Positions 1 to 10,223 of a stretch of DNA of 55,985 bases are shown in pieces (within the stretch, counting starts at the first letter, position 1; every line of letters begins with the position of its first letter). Below the pieces are notes generated by a model. The model was not told the origin of the DNA. It did no database searches and was given only the letters and a program-made list of their open reading frames with translations. Source of the stretch: Bacteroidota bacterium (GTDB taxonomy: Bacteria > Bacteroidota > Bacteroidia > J057 > JAJTIE01); assembly GCA_019638695.1 (NCBI GenBank), contig JAHBTG010000012.1:1-55985 (forward strand), written 5' to 3'. The position numbers and the translations under genes are program-made.

Positions 1-204
1 AGGCAGGGCAGGAGGCCGCTCGCACGGCTCTGCCCTGCCCTGGGTATTGTGGGAGACCCCGAAACGAGTTCGGGGTAACGGGTAAACATCCCGGCATGAC
101 ACGGGAGATAGATAGCCGGGGAATGCTGAAACCAGTTCGGAGTGACAGGGACGCCCGGTATCCGGTATCGGCGTAAATTGGGGCGCCATAACCTTTTCAC
201 CCGT
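1..204. other. Intergenic region with REP-like hairpins
   Basis: No gene is visible here; the window opens inside an intergenic region. It holds a G/C-rich hairpin (AGGGCAG at 5-11 against CTGCCCT at 30-36), a perfect 7-bp palindrome CCCCGAA / TTCGGGG (57-75), and a decayed relative of the latter around 126-147. The 57-75 palindrome recurs exactly at 10544-10562, so this is a dispersed repeat, not a gene-specific site. Confidence 0.6.
57..75. repeat. Short palindromic repeat, CCCCGAA-ACGAG-TTCGGGG type
   Basis: A perfect 7-bp stem with the 5-base loop ACGAG. An identical 19-base copy lies at 10544-10562. Both are intergenic, as expected for REP-type elements. Confidence 0.7.
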
Positions 205-2106
205 ATGAAAATCTGCTTATTCCTGGTCTGCTGGTTGCTGGCAGCCTTTACCGGGGTGCTTTGGGCGCAAACGCCTGCGGTATCCGATTCTGCCTATATC
301 CGGGATAATTTCGTAAAGCATGAATACCGCATTCCTATGCGGGACGGCGTGCGTTTGCATACCATTGCCTATGTGCCCAGGGAGACGGGGCGCACCTGTC
401 CTATCATCCTGTATCGTACACCGTATCGCATAGCGCCCTATGGCGATACACTGGCCACGTCCTTGCGCACCCCTAACCCGCAGATGCTCCGTCAGGGATA
501 TATCTGGGTCTACCAGGATGTGCGGGGCATGTTTATGAGCGAAGGCCGGTTTGAAGATATGCGGCCCCACCTGGCCCAGAAGAAGCAGAAGACCGATACG
601 GATGAAAGCACAGATACCTATGATACCATAGAGTGGCTGCTCAAGACCCTTAAGGGCCGGCATAACGGCCGTGTGGGCCAGTGGGGGATCTCCTACCCCG
701 GTTTTTATTCCGCCGCCGGACTGATGAGCGCACACCCTGCACTGCGGGCGGTATCTCCTCAGGCGCCCATTGCAGACTGGTGGTATGATGACTTCCACCA
801 CCACGGTGCCCTGTTCCTGCCCCATTCCTTCGGCTTTATATCGGGTTTCGGCCTGCCGCGCAAAGGACTGACCACGGAGTGGCAGGCGCGCGACTGGCAA
901 TATGGCACCGAGGACGGATACGAATTTTACCTCCACCGTATGGGTCCTGTAGGCAACGCCAATACCCGTTTTATGAAGCACCGCGTCCCCTTCTGGGACA
1001 GCCTCTGTGCCCACCCCAATTACGACGGCTTCTGGCAGGCCCGCAATATTCTTCCGCATCTCAAAGGCTTGCATCCGCATACGGCTGTCCTCACAGTGGG
1101 TGGCTGGTATGATGCGGAGGACCTGTATGGCCCCCTCAAGATCTACCGGACGCTGGAGCGCCATAACCCCCGCAATGCCAATACGCTGGTCATGGGCCCG
1201 TGGGTGCATGGGGGCTGGCTGCGCACGGCCGGTGACCAACTGGGGCCGGTACATTTTGGGCAAAACACCAGCCAGTTTTACCAGGACAGCATTATCCAGC
1301 CATTCTTTGATTTTTACCTGAAAGATGAGGGGGCCATGACACTCCCCGAAGCCTGGATGTTTGAAACCGGCCGTAACCGCTGGCAGCGCTTGGACCAATG
1401 GCCCCCTGCGGGCATAGATACGCAGCGGGTCTGGCTCCAGCCGAAGGGACTGCTTGGCTGGGATCCCCCGCAAACAGGTACACCTTATACCGAGTTTATC
1501 AGTGACCCGGACAAGCCCGTGCCATTCCAGGAACGTATCAGCCTGAACATGGACCGTGCCTATATGGTGGATGACCAGCGTTTTGCCGCCCGCCGTCCTG
1601 ATGTGCTGGTCTTTCAGACAGATATCCTGCAGGAAGACCTCACCCTGGCCGGGCCCATCCTGGCGCACCTGCTGGTGAGTACCGACCACCAGGATGCAGA
1701 CTGGATCATCAAGCTGATAGATGTCTACCCCGATACCCATCCAGGGTATCCGCATAACCCTGCCGGGGTGGTGGAGGGTGGTATGCAGCAGATGGTGCGT
1801 TCAGAGGTTATCCGCGGGCGCTTTCGCCACAGTATGGAGCACCCTCAACCCTTTGTTTCCCACCAACCGGACAGTGTGCGCCTGGAACTGCAGGATGTAC
1901 TGCATACCTTTAAGAAAGGCCATCGCCTGATGATACAGGTGCAGAGCACGTGGTTTCCCATAGTAGACCGCAATCCCCAGCGGTGGGTAGACAACCTGTA
2001 TACCCTCACCGATCCTGGGGTCTTTGAGAAAGCCACCCACCGTGTATATCACGGCAAAACACAGCTTTCCTGGATAGATATCCCGGTATGGAACCCCCGT
2101 CCCTAG
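205..2106 (+). CDS. CocE/NonD-family secreted hydrolase (X-Pro dipeptidyl-peptidase S15 type)
   Basis: Predicted serine hydrolase of the CocE/NonD family, cleaving acyl, ester or peptide bonds in exported substrates. The ATG at 205 is preferred over an upstream in-frame ATG at 142 because it starts directly with a signal peptide (MKICLFLVCWLLAAFTGVLWA). The catalytic triad is readable: Ser163 in the nucleophile elbow GISYPG, Asp303 in GGWYDAE and His335 in GPWVHGG. The C-terminal part resembles the jelly-roll domain typical of the family, and 633 residues is normal family length. It probably acts in the periplasm or at the cell surface. It stands alone, convergent with the next gene. Substrate cannot be told from sequence; related families cover cephalosporin and glutaryl esterases. 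Confidence 0.9.
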   Translation: MKICLFLVCWLLAAFTGVLWAQTPAVSDSAYIRDNFVKHEYRIPMRDGVRLHTIAYVPRETGRTCPIILYRTPYRIAPYGDTLATSLRTPNPQMLRQGYIWVYQDVRGMFMSEGRFEDMRPHLAQKKQKTDTDESTDTYDTIEWLLKTLKGRHNGRVGQWGISYPGFYSAAGLMSAHPALRAVSPQAPIADWWYDDFHHHGALFLPHSFGFISGFGLPRKGLTTEWQARDWQYGTEDGYEFYLHRMGPVGNANTRFMKHRVPFWDSLCAHPNYDGFWQARNILPHLKGLHPHTAVLTVGGWYDAEDLYGPLKIYRTLERHNPRNANTLVMGPWVHGGWLRTAGDQLGPVHFGQNTSQFYQDSIIQPFFDFYLKDEGAMTLPEAWMFETGRNRWQRLDQWPPAGIDTQRVWLQPKGLLGWDPPQTGTPYTEFISDPDKPVPFQERISLNMDRAYMVDDQRFAARRPDVLVFQTDILQEDLTLAGPILAHLLVSTDHQDADWIIKLIDVYPDTHPGYPHNPAGVVEGGMQQMVRSEVIRGRFRHSMEHPQPFVSHQPDSVRLELQDVLHTFKKGHRLMIQVQSTWFPIVDRNPQRWVDNLYTLTDPGVFEKATHRVYHGKTQLSWIDIPVWNPRP

Positions 2107-2130
2107 TTCCGTAAGGATGGTAGCCCAAAA

Positions 2131-2171
2131 TACAAAAGGCCCCGGTGGAATCACTACCGGGGCCTTTTGTA
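2131..2171. terminator. Bidirectional rho-independent terminator
   Basis: A perfect 16-bp stem (2131-2146 against 2156-2171; arms end in TACAAAAGG and CCTTTTGTA) with a 9-base loop sits between two convergent genes. The A/T-rich outer ends supply a U-tract in either direction, so it can end both the CocE hydrolase transcript and that of the giant surface protein. Confidence 0.85.
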
Positions 2172-2190
2172 TAAACAGGAGTGCTGACCG

Positions 2191-5100
2191 TTAGCGGAGC
2201 AGGTGCACCATGCCGGTGTAGCGCTTGTTACCCAGCTCCGGCAGGTCTACCGTTACGTCATAGGTATACACGCCGGGATCCAGCACTACCCCGCTGGCCG
2301 AACGGCCGTCCCAGCCTTGCGGATCTTTGGTCTCAAATATCAGCTGATCCCAGCGGTCATAGACCCTGAAGTTGAGGATGCGGGCAGAACCATCTGCCGG
2401 CAACGGACGGAAGAAGTCGTTGATCCCGTCATTGTTGGGGGTGAAGGCGGAGGGGAAGCTGTATTCCGGCGGGGCTACCGTAATGTAGTTGGTCTTGATG
2501 ATCAGGTCACTGCAGTTGAGGTCCGTAGATACATACAGCGCTACCGTGTACGTACCAAAGGAAGCATAGCTGTGCGAGGGATTTGCATCGGTGGAGTTAT
2601 TGCTTTCTCCGCTGAGCGGGTCTCCGAAATCCCAGTAGTGACGGGTGACATCCGGCGGAGTATTGAGGTCGAAACTGGTGAAATTGATCGTGCGGTCGCC
2701 ATACACTACCACCCTGCGGTCTGCTGAGAAATCACCATTGGGGCCCGGGATAATGGTATAGGACTTCTGGTCAAAACTACCACAGCCAAACAGGTTCTTG
2801 CAAAACAGGCTGTAAGTGGAAGTGCCCAGCTGGGCGCTTTCTTCGGCCAGGAACAGGATATCATCGCTGCGGTAGTTAGGGTTGGAAGCATTGAGCGGTC
2901 CGGCTGCGCGCACATCTGCAAAAGCGCCCTGGAACCAGAACATCTCCTGGCAGTCATTGATATCTTGTGCCAGCAGGAATTGTTTCTCGTTGATACAATT
3001 ATCCCTGGCTACAATGGAAGGGCGGTTAACCGGGTAGATATTGACAAATACCGGGCTTTCTACCACGCAGCCGGTGTTGGTCTCTACCGTGACGGTGAAA
3101 GTAGTGGCGCTGGGCAGCATAGCCACCGTGGAAGCAGCGGTAGGATCCCCTCCCGCTGCCAGAATAGGCGCGGCAGGCGTCCACTGGATCGTAGACACAT
3201 TGAGATTGGTGCCGGTGAGAGAGAGCACCACGGTGCTGTCTACACATACCGTGTTATCCGAGCTTGACGCAATTACAGAACCATTGTTGCTTACAAATAC
3301 CGTAACTTCATCTGTGAAGAAACAACCCGAGCCGTCTCCTACAGATACGGTATAGGTAGTGTTGCCTGTGGGAGAAGCTATAGGATTGGCAATGGTATTG
3401 TCGCTGAGACCTGTAGCCGGCAGCCACAGGTATTCCGTGCCGCCGGTGGCCTGCAGGGTGGTAGAGCCGTTTACACAGATAGTGACGTCCGAACCGGCGT
3501 CTGCTACTATGTTATTGACAAATACGGTCTGCATGTAGTCTATAGAGTCGCAGGTGCCGTTCCCCACCCGCCATATCAGGGTAACCGTCTGGTCCTGGTC
3601 TGTGGGCCCGGAGATATAACGGGCGTTGGCTTCTATGGGGTTGGAAAACGTGCCACTGCCATCCGGGGTATACCAGCGTCCCCATCCGAATTGCCGGAAA
3701 GCCTGCAAAGGCTCCGTTTGCCCGCCGAAACAGATAGGCGCCGGCGCTACATCAAAGCCGCCAAACGACGGCCGGAATACATTGAGTATCTGGGAATAGG
3801 AAGCTTCCAGACAGGTATGGTTCTGCACCGTCCAGGTGATGGTAATGGGGGAGATGGCCCCGTCTCCGGCGCCGGCAGCATACGTGGCCTGGGGGTCATG
3901 AGGATCGGAGAAGAACCCGTTCCCGTTGGTACTCCAGGTACCGGTGCCATTGATCAGTCCGCCGTTGAGAGGAATCGTTGTCTGGCCTTCGCACACGGCA
4001 GGAATGATCGTGTTAAAAGACCCCTTGGACTGTCTGCGCACATAGATGGAGTCGCGGTACATCTGGCTGTTGCAGTTGCCGTTCGTCACCACCCACACGA
4101 CCTCTACCTTATGGCCCGTATCTGCCAGCAGGGGGATATACCGTGCGGTGGGAGATATAGAATTGGTAAAACCACCGTTACCGTCGGTCAGCCACAGTCC
4201 TGTACCCCAGGTGAGGTAAGCATCCAGCTGAGCCGTTTCTTCCACGCAGATGCTATCCGGCACATTGTTAATGCCGCCTTCTGAAGGATGATAGATAAAC
4301 AGGGGGCTGCTGGTACTGGAGGGTGGGCAGCCCGGTTTGGTAGCCGTCCATACCAGGTCTGCCAGCGAAGTTCCGCCGTCATTGCCGTCCAGTGCAGAAG
4401 GGGTAAAGAACGTCAGGAGATCGTTGACGTTTACAAAACTACCGTTGCCGGAGCTGGTAGACCAGTTCCCCAGGCCGGAAGTGGAAGTGGCAAATACACG
4501 CACCGGGTCTCCGGCACAAATGGGGGGCAACCCTACGGGTATGGTACCTGTGGGCGCTTCCTCTGTGTGAATATTTTGCTGAAGCACGCGTGGCGCCGCG
4601 CAGTTGTTGTTGGATATGGTCCATACCAGGGTTACGGTAGCGGCATCACCCGGCAAAGCATGATAATATGCATTGGGGCTATTGGGGGCCGGGTTGCCCA
4701 GGCCATCGCGGAAATGCACACCCACTTCACAGCCGATACAGCTCCAGGTGCCAATGGTACCCAGGCCGCTGGAGGCATTCAGCGGCCCCAAACGAGAGCC
4801 TTTGCACACGGAAGAAGGAGAGGGAGGATCGAAAGTCCCCGTGATGTATTGGTTCAGGATATAAAAATCCCGGTCGGCGGTAGCATCTGGGCATACCCCG
4901 TTGGCAACACTCCAGGTAAGTGTCATATCAAAATCCCAGTCTGCAGAACTGGAGACATAGCGGGCGTTTGCGTCTGTGGGGCTGGGGTCAAAATAACCCG
5001 AGCAGGAATAAAAGGTGCCGAAGGCGGACCAATAAGCACTGCAGCTCCAGCTACCCGTACCATTGCTGGCAGAAGCGCCCAGTGGTATGGTGGAAGCCCC

Positions 5101-7401
5101 GGCACAAATAGTGTCCAGCGGAGCGGAAGGCACAGAAGCAATCGGAGAGTTGACTACCGTAAGATCCCGGCTATAGGCTGCGGGCGGGCAGCTTCCGTTG
5201 ACTACGTTCCAGGTAAGGGTAATGATACGCCCGCCGTCACCGGCACCCGGGGTATACGTCACGTTCAGGGAAGTGGAATTGGGCAGGAATGTGCCCGATC
5301 CGCTGCTGGTCCAGAAGCCCGAGGTCCCGTTGCTGATGGTTGCCTGCAGCGGTGGGGTAGCGTCGCCCACACAGCGGTCCGGGAGGCTGGCGTTGACGAT
5401 GCTTCCCACAGGATTGGTGGTTACCAGCAGGCTTTGGTTATACACCGCGTTGGGACAGCCGCCCGCTAGGATGGTCCAGCGCAGGGTAATGGTGGTGCCT
5501 CCTGCAGAGGCATTGGGGGTGAAAGTGGCGTTGCCGTCATTGGGAGCGCTGAAAGTTCCAGCACCCACAGGGATTACGCTCCAGGTACCGGTGCCGGTGG
5601 TAGCTATAGCACCCAATGAAGGCGTGGCGTCGCCTACACAGGTAGCCGGCGGCGTATTGCTGAAGGAGCCGACAGGGCCTTGTTGCACCGTGAGGTTGCG
5701 GGTGTTGACATCGTCGGTACATCCCGTGGAGGATACTGTCCAGGTGAGGACGACAGTACTTACCTCATTGCCGGCAGATACGTAGCGGGCGTTCGGGTCT
5801 GTAGTGCTGGTAAAACCTCCGCTGCAACTGGTACAGCTCCATACGCCCACAGTGCCTGCTGGCAGGGTGGCGCCTAGCAGAGCCGTGCTCTGGCCGGAGC
5901 AGATGGCCGCAGGAGCGGGGAAATTGGGCGTGGTGGTGGAAGCCCCCACTTGCACCCGTACTACATTGGAATACAGTGTCTGGCAGGCGGTGGAGACCCG
6001 GGCCCTGTAATAGCGGTCGGCAGTCAGGTTGGGAGAAGTGTAACTGGTAGTGGTAGCGCCTGACCCACCCGTGGCGTTCCCCCAGCCGCTGCTGCCGTCG
6101 TTGCTTTGCTCCCACTGTATGTTGCCTGAGGAGCCGGCCAGCGTGAGGGTGGTACTGGTGCCCGAACAAATGGCTGACGGCGTGGCCACCGTGCCCGCTA
6201 CCGGTGCCGGCGCTACGGTGATAGTCACTTCATTGCTGTTGACAGAACAGCCGCCTCTGCTGACGACCGCGCGGTAAATGGTGGTTTGTGTAAGGGCTCC
6301 GGTGGCCAGTACCTGGCCGTTGGCACCGGGACCGGTTACGTTGTTGAAAGTGACGCCGGGAGGAACCCGCTGTTCCCACTGGATATTGCCTGCATAGGTA
6401 TCTACAAATACCACGGTAGACTGGCCGGAACAGATGGTGGCATCTGTCTGCGCCGTGCCCACTGTGGCATTGGGCGTTACGTTGATCTGGCGGATGCCGC
6501 TATAGGCAAGGCCGCAGGAAGGCTGTAGTACCAGCACACGGTACTGGAAGGAGTCCGTGAGCGCCGGTGTCACATTCAGCGTACTGTTCCCTGCATTGCC
6601 CAGGTTAGACCAGCTACCGGCAGCAGGCGCTTTACGTTCCCATCGTACCACCATGCCCACCTGGCCGCTTAACGTGAGGGTGAATATGCCGCTGGTAGCA
6701 CAATTCTCCGTGGCGCCCCCGGCCAGTATGCCGCCATCCACATCTGGGTTTACGGCTACTACGGAGATGGCAGAGTAGGCATTGCAGGTCCCGTTCTCTA
6801 TGTATACGCGGTAACGGGTAGTATCCGTAAGTCCGGCAGGCACGGTATATACCGTAAGTCCGGCGGTAGCTGCTATCGGTGTCCAGGCTCCCATGCCGGT
6901 CTGGCTTTCCCACCGAATGATGGGACCGGTATGCCCTGCCAGGGCGATCACCTGGCCGCCGGGTGTGGTGGTACAATGGGTGCCTCCGGAGGAGAGGGTG
7001 CCGCCCGCCACGTTTGCATCTATTGTGATGGTGGTGGAGACATTGGTAGTATCCGCTCCCCCGTTGACCAGCGCCCTGAAGTAGTAAGTCCCCGGGGCCA
7101 GACCGGTAACCGTATAGGTATTGCTGGCAGTGCTGCCCGGTGCGGCAGTGTACTGGTCCAGGTCATCCGTAGTAGTTGAATAGATCCACCCGGTGGCTGT
7201 GGCCGGGGGCCCCGGGGTATTCCCCAGGGTGATTACCTGCGAACCCGACTGGCAGATGGTGGCTGTAGCCGGGGTCAGTGTACAGTTGGTACATATGGGG
7301 GGGGCATCCTCTGCCTGTAGCGGATGGATGATTCCTTGCAGGACGAAAAACAGAACAGCAGCAAGTTGTAGACCGGGAATACGAAGCATTCGTACAATCA
7401 T
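2191..7401 (-). CDS. Giant secreted T9SS cargo with about 17 Ig-like repeats, PKD domain and gliding-motility C-terminal domain
   Basis: Exported surface or extracellular protein of about 1736 residues. It begins with a signal peptide (LQLAAVLFFVLQG core). I chose the ATG at 7401; a GTG at 7416 and an ATG at 7389 are alternatives. I count about 17 Ig/adhesin-like modules of 70-90 residues, each opening with a cysteine motif such as ICSGQST or CVGDATP; the central ones share GTGTWS and a closing LTW-V-NG-C strand. Near the C terminus lies a PKD domain (HYWDFGD; SHSYASFGTYTV), followed by a CHU_C/T9SS type B sorting domain (FTPNNDGINDFF, then VYTYDV). Known family biology says such proteins cross the outer membrane by T9SS and work in adhesion or gliding. 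No enzymatic domain was seen. Confidence 0.9.
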   Translation of the reverse strand: MIVRMLRIPGLQLAAVLFFVLQGIIHPLQAEDAPPICTNCTLTPATATICQSGSQVITLGNTPGPPATATGWIYSTTTDDLDQYTAAPGSTASNTYTVTGLAPGTYYFRALVNGGADTTNVSTTITIDANVAGGTLSSGGTHCTTTPGGQVIALAGHTGPIIRWESQTGMGAWTPIAATAGLTVYTVPAGLTDTTRYRVYIENGTCNAYSAISVVAVNPDVDGGILAGGATENCATSGIFTLTLSGQVGMVVRWERKAPAAGSWSNLGNAGNSTLNVTPALTDSFQYRVLVLQPSCGLAYSGIRQINVTPNATVGTAQTDATICSGQSTVVFVDTYAGNIQWEQRVPPGVTFNNVTGPGANGQVLATGALTQTTIYRAVVSRGGCSVNSNEVTITVAPAPVAGTVATPSAICSGTSTTLTLAGSSGNIQWEQSNDGSSGWGNATGGSGATTTSYTSPNLTADRYYRARVSTACQTLYSNVVRVQVGASTTTPNFPAPAAICSGQSTALLGATLPAGTVGVWSCTSCSGGFTSTTDPNARYVSAGNEVSTVVLTWTVSSTGCTDDVNTRNLTVQQGPVGSFSNTPPATCVGDATPSLGAIATTGTGTWSVIPVGAGTFSAPNDGNATFTPNASAGGTTITLRWTILAGGCPNAVYNQSLLVTTNPVGSIVNASLPDRCVGDATPPLQATISNGTSGFWTSSGSGTFLPNSTSLNVTYTPGAGDGGRIITLTWNVVNGSCPPAAYSRDLTVVNSPIASVPSAPLDTICAGASTIPLGASASNGTGSWSCSAYWSAFGTFYSCSGYFDPSPTDANARYVSSSADWDFDMTLTWSVANGVCPDATADRDFYILNQYITGTFDPPSPSSVCKGSRLGPLNASSGLGTIGTWSCIGCEVGVHFRDGLGNPAPNSPNAYYHALPGDAATVTLVWTISNNNCAAPRVLQQNIHTEEAPTGTIPVGLPPICAGDPVRVFATSTSGLGNWSTSSGNGSFVNVNDLLTFFTPSALDGNDGGTSLADLVWTATKPGCPPSSTSSPLFIYHPSEGGINNVPDSICVEETAQLDAYLTWGTGLWLTDGNGGFTNSISPTARYIPLLADTGHKVEVVWVVTNGNCNSQMYRDSIYVRRQSKGSFNTIIPAVCEGQTTIPLNGGLINGTGTWSTNGNGFFSDPHDPQATYAAGAGDGAISPITITWTVQNHTCLEASYSQILNVFRPSFGGFDVAPAPICFGGQTEPLQAFRQFGWGRWYTPDGSGTFSNPIEANARYISGPTDQDQTVTLIWRVGNGTCDSIDYMQTVFVNNIVADAGSDVTICVNGSTTLQATGGTEYLWLPATGLSDNTIANPIASPTGNTTYTVSVGDGSGCFFTDEVTVFVSNNGSVIASSSDNTVCVDSTVVLSLTGTNLNVSTIQWTPAAPILAAGGDPTAASTVAMLPSATTFTVTVETNTGCVVESPVFVNIYPVNRPSIVARDNCINEKQFLLAQDINDCQEMFWFQGAFADVRAAGPLNASNPNYRSDDILFLAEESAQLGTSTYSLFCKNLFGCGSFDQKSYTIIPGPNGDFSADRRVVVYGDRTINFTSFDLNTPPDVTRHYWDFGDPLSGESNNSTDANPSHSYASFGTYTVALYVSTDLNCSDLIIKTNYITVAPPEYSFPSAFTPNNDGINDFFRPLPADGSARILNFRVYDRWDQLIFETKDPQGWDGRSASGVVLDPGVYTYDVTVDLPELGNKRYTGMVHLLR

Positions 7402-7710
7402 AGAAATTGGGCGCACCTTTACGAATAGTAAAGTTACGCTTTAATAGCAATACATGTTGAAAATAAGGCGAACAGCTGATTTTCTTGTACCAAAAGCACC
7501 GGAAAACCGGACTTACAGGGAAAAACAGGGATCTTCCGGCAAGGGGGTACACACCTGTCCATACCGGGGCGCACATCCCTTTTGTTGCTCCGGGCCCATA
7601 GCGTATTTACCCACAGCCTACCATTCAGACAAACGGATAAGCGGTTGGCAATCAGCAGCTGTCAGAGCAGGGAGCGTAGGCGTATTTACTGTATACTTAC
7701 ATCCTTAGCC
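7402..7710. other. Divergent intergenic region, no gene seen
   Basis: About 300 bases between the divergent giant surface protein and the patatin gene. An imperfect minus-strand -7 box, TAACTTTA, lies at 7429-7436, upstream of the surface-protein gene. Open reading frames here are short and lack family resemblance. I see no clear promoter for the patatin gene. Confidence 0.5.
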
Positions 7711-9957
7711 ATGCTCCGTCGTACCGCCCGCTTCTTCCTGGCTTTGCAATATGCACTGCCGTTGCAGCTGTTATTTACACAGGTGCGCACACACAAATTG
7801 GTGCTGCTCTCCTGGCTGTTTATCACGCTGGTAATCACGGGCAATGCACTGAGCGCGCTGGGCGCCAGCTACCTTTTCCTGGAGCCCGAATATCGCAACC
7901 ATGCGGATTTTGCCGCCATGTTTATCCTGGGTATCAGCTTTGGTATTTTTTCCCTGGCCTACCAGATGACCTGCTATATCCTGGACGGGTATCGTTTCTT
8001 TTTCCTGGGGCTCGAACGCAGGCCTTTTATGACCTTCAGTATCAATAACAGCGTGGTTCCCTCGCTCTTCTGGCTCATTTATATCTTCAGCTACCTGAGC
8101 TTTCACCTGCGCAACGATGAATTTTCCCTGTTGTCCATACTCTACCACCTGAGCGGAGCCTTGCTGGGCGGGGTGCTGGTCACCACCTTCAGCATCATCT
8201 ATTTTTCCCTGCGCAACAAGGATATTGTGCGCCTCTTCGGAGAGCGCATTGTGGAAGAGCTGCGCAATCCCCGGGTGATCATGCGCGAGGCGCGCCGCAC
8301 CATGGGGCAGCTGATCCGTGTAGACTGGTACCTGAGCAAACTGTTTCGCATAGAGCGTGTGCAGCCCAATATCCGGGGAGATCTGCGTTACCTGGTAAAA
8401 GTGCTGAACCAGAACCAGGCCAATGCCCTTATCCTCCAGGTCTTCCTTTTCCTGCTCCTGGCGGTCCTGGGCGTCTTCCAGGAGAATGCGTTCTTCCGCA
8501 TCCCGGCAGGTGCCAGCTTTATGCTGCTCTTTTCGTTTATCCTGATGATCATAGGTGCACTCACCTTCTGGCTGCGCAAGATGGGCCCGCTCACCATTCT
8601 CGTATTGCTCCTCCTGCTGGTATTTCTCAACCAGTTCCGGCCGTTTATCGGAGACAACTATGCTTTTGGGCTCAACTACAACCGGGCATTTGCCACCTAT
8701 GACCATACCAGCCTGGAAAAACTGACCACCCCTGCCCTGGTGGAGGAAGACAGCCTGCGCACCATAGCCACCCTCAACTACTGGCTGGCCCGCAATGCTA
8801 CCCCTGATAACCCCCGGCCTCCCGTCATCCTCTTGTGTGTAAGCGGCGGCGGCAACCGTTCTGCCCTGTGGACATTGCATGCCCTCCGCACCCTTCACCG
8901 TCAGACAGACGGGGAGATCAACCGGCGGCTTATGCTTGTGACAGGGGCTTCCGGCGGCATGATCGGCGCGGCCTACTGGCGCGAGATGTTAAGGCTTCAG
9001 ACACAAAAGAAGGCCGTTAACCTCATGGATACAAACCATCTGGTCAATGTGAGCAAAGACCTGCTCAATTCTCCCGTGCTTAACCTCACGGTGAATCTGC
9101 TCCTGCCCAACCTGGCGTGGGAGCTGGATGAACACCGCTATGAAAAAGACAGGGGGTATGCCTGGGAACATCAGCTGAAGGAGAACATTCCCGTCTTCCA
9201 GGGTTTGCGCCTGAGCGACTATGCCCTGGCAGAAAGCACTGCCGCAGTGCCTATGATGATCTTTTCGCCCACCATTGGTAACGACGGCCGTCATCTCTTC
9301 ATAAGCCCCCACCCCAAGAGCTACCTCATGCGCCCCCACCGGTTTAATGATTCGTATGTGAACGAGATCTCCGGGGTAGATTTCCAGCGCCTGTTTGCTT
9401 CCCAGGGTGCCCAGCATCTCAATTATACAACGGCCATTCGCATGAACGCCACGTTCCCCACCATCCTGCCCTATGTGGAGCTGCCCACGCAGCCCGCTAT
9501 CAGTGTGCTGGACGCCGGGGTGCTCGATAATTTCGGCATCAGCACGGCAGTGCGGTTCCTCTATATTTTCCGTCACTGGATGGCGCAGCATGCAGGCCAG
9601 GTGATCCTCATACAGGTGCGGGATACGCCCAGCATTGTACCACCGGAGCCTGTGGAGGGTAAGACCCTGCTGGGCAAGATCGGCATCCTCTTTGGCAGTC
9701 CGCTAAAGGGCTATAGCAAAGGCCGCGATTTTCTCAACCGGGAGGTACTGGCGCGTGTTGGCAGCTGGCTCAATATCCCCTTGCAGGTGGTTCAGTTGCA
9801 ATATATCCCCCATGATCGCTATAAGGGCGCGGCGCTGAGCTTCCACCTTACCGAACGGGAAAAGCAGGATATCCTCAAGGCGATCCATAACCCCGATAAT
9901 CAGCAGGCCATCCGCCTGATCAAACAGCTGCTGGCACAAAAAATGCCTGCCAGGTGA
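7711..9957 (+). CDS. Membrane-anchored patatin-like phospholipase
   Basis: Predicted lipid acyl hydrolase with a Ser-Asp dyad. The first half (residues about 25-330) contains about seven hydrophobic segments that look like membrane helices. The second half (about 370-660) is a patatin domain: oxyanion motif SGGGNR at residues 378-383, nucleophile Ser414 in TGASGG, and Asp601 in DAGVLDNFG, the family DG[GA] motif. The ATG at 7711 is chosen over an in-frame TTG at 7582 because homology-like, hydrophobic sequence begins there. The 748-residue length reflects the fused membrane region. It probably remodels membrane lipids from the cytoplasmic face, which is inference. It stands alone, followed by a terminator. 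Confidence 0.88.
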   Translation: MLRRTARFFLALQYALPLQLLFTQVRTHKLVLLSWLFITLVITGNALSALGASYLFLEPEYRNHADFAAMFILGISFGIFSLAYQMTCYILDGYRFFFLGLERRPFMTFSINNSVVPSLFWLIYIFSYLSFHLRNDEFSLLSILYHLSGALLGGVLVTTFSIIYFSLRNKDIVRLFGERIVEELRNPRVIMREARRTMGQLIRVDWYLSKLFRIERVQPNIRGDLRYLVKVLNQNQANALILQVFLFLLLAVLGVFQENAFFRIPAGASFMLLFSFILMIIGALTFWLRKMGPLTILVLLLLLVFLNQFRPFIGDNYAFGLNYNRAFATYDHTSLEKLTTPALVEEDSLRTIATLNYWLARNATPDNPRPPVILLCVSGGGNRSALWTLHALRTLHRQTDGEINRRLMLVTGASGGMIGAAYWREMLRLQTQKKAVNLMDTNHLVNVSKDLLNSPVLNLTVNLLLPNLAWELDEHRYEKDRGYAWEHQLKENIPVFQGLRLSDYALAESTAAVPMMIFSPTIGNDGRHLFISPHPKSYLMRPHRFNDSYVNEISGVDFQRLFASQGAQHLNYTTAIRMNATFPTILPYVELPTQPAISVLDAGVLDNFGISTAVRFLYIFRHWMAQHAGQVILIQVRDTPSIVPPEPVEGKTLLGKIGILFGSPLKGYSKGRDFLNREVLARVGSWLNIPLQVVQLQYIPHDRYKGAALSFHLTEREKQDILKAIHNPDNQQAIRLIKQLLAQKMPAR

Positions 9958-10022
9958 TGATTTGGTTTTGGCAGGGCTTCTGAGTATATTTGAAAGGATT
10001 CTGTATTCCCAACAGCCGACTG

Positions 10023-10048
10023 CCCCTGTTCTTCAGGGGTATTTTTTT
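10023..10048 (+). terminator. Rho-independent terminator after the patatin gene
   Basis: A 6-bp G/C stem (CCCCTG 10023-10028, loop TTCTT, CAGGGG 10034-10039) is followed by TATTTTTTT. It lies 65 bases after the patatin stop codon on the same strand. Confidence 0.7.
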
Positions 10049-10223
10049 GCGTGAGGATAAACCCTTTGTTCTTACGAAACGGCTTTAGGGGAACTCCGCC
10101 CTGCCAGATGTATTTGGGCATCCCCTCACACCCCCGGCCGTTTCCCAATGAGAAGGCACTGATATACCCATTTACACCGGATGATGTCTTTTCCCATCTT
10201 GGGATATACACCCCTGCAAAATC

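Noticed and set aside
217-1755. Long minus-strand open frame (512 codons) opposite the CocE hydrolase gene
   Set aside because: It is fully antisense to a gene with an intact triad and signal peptide; composition is low-complexity-like with no recognisable family. High GC content creates such shadows.
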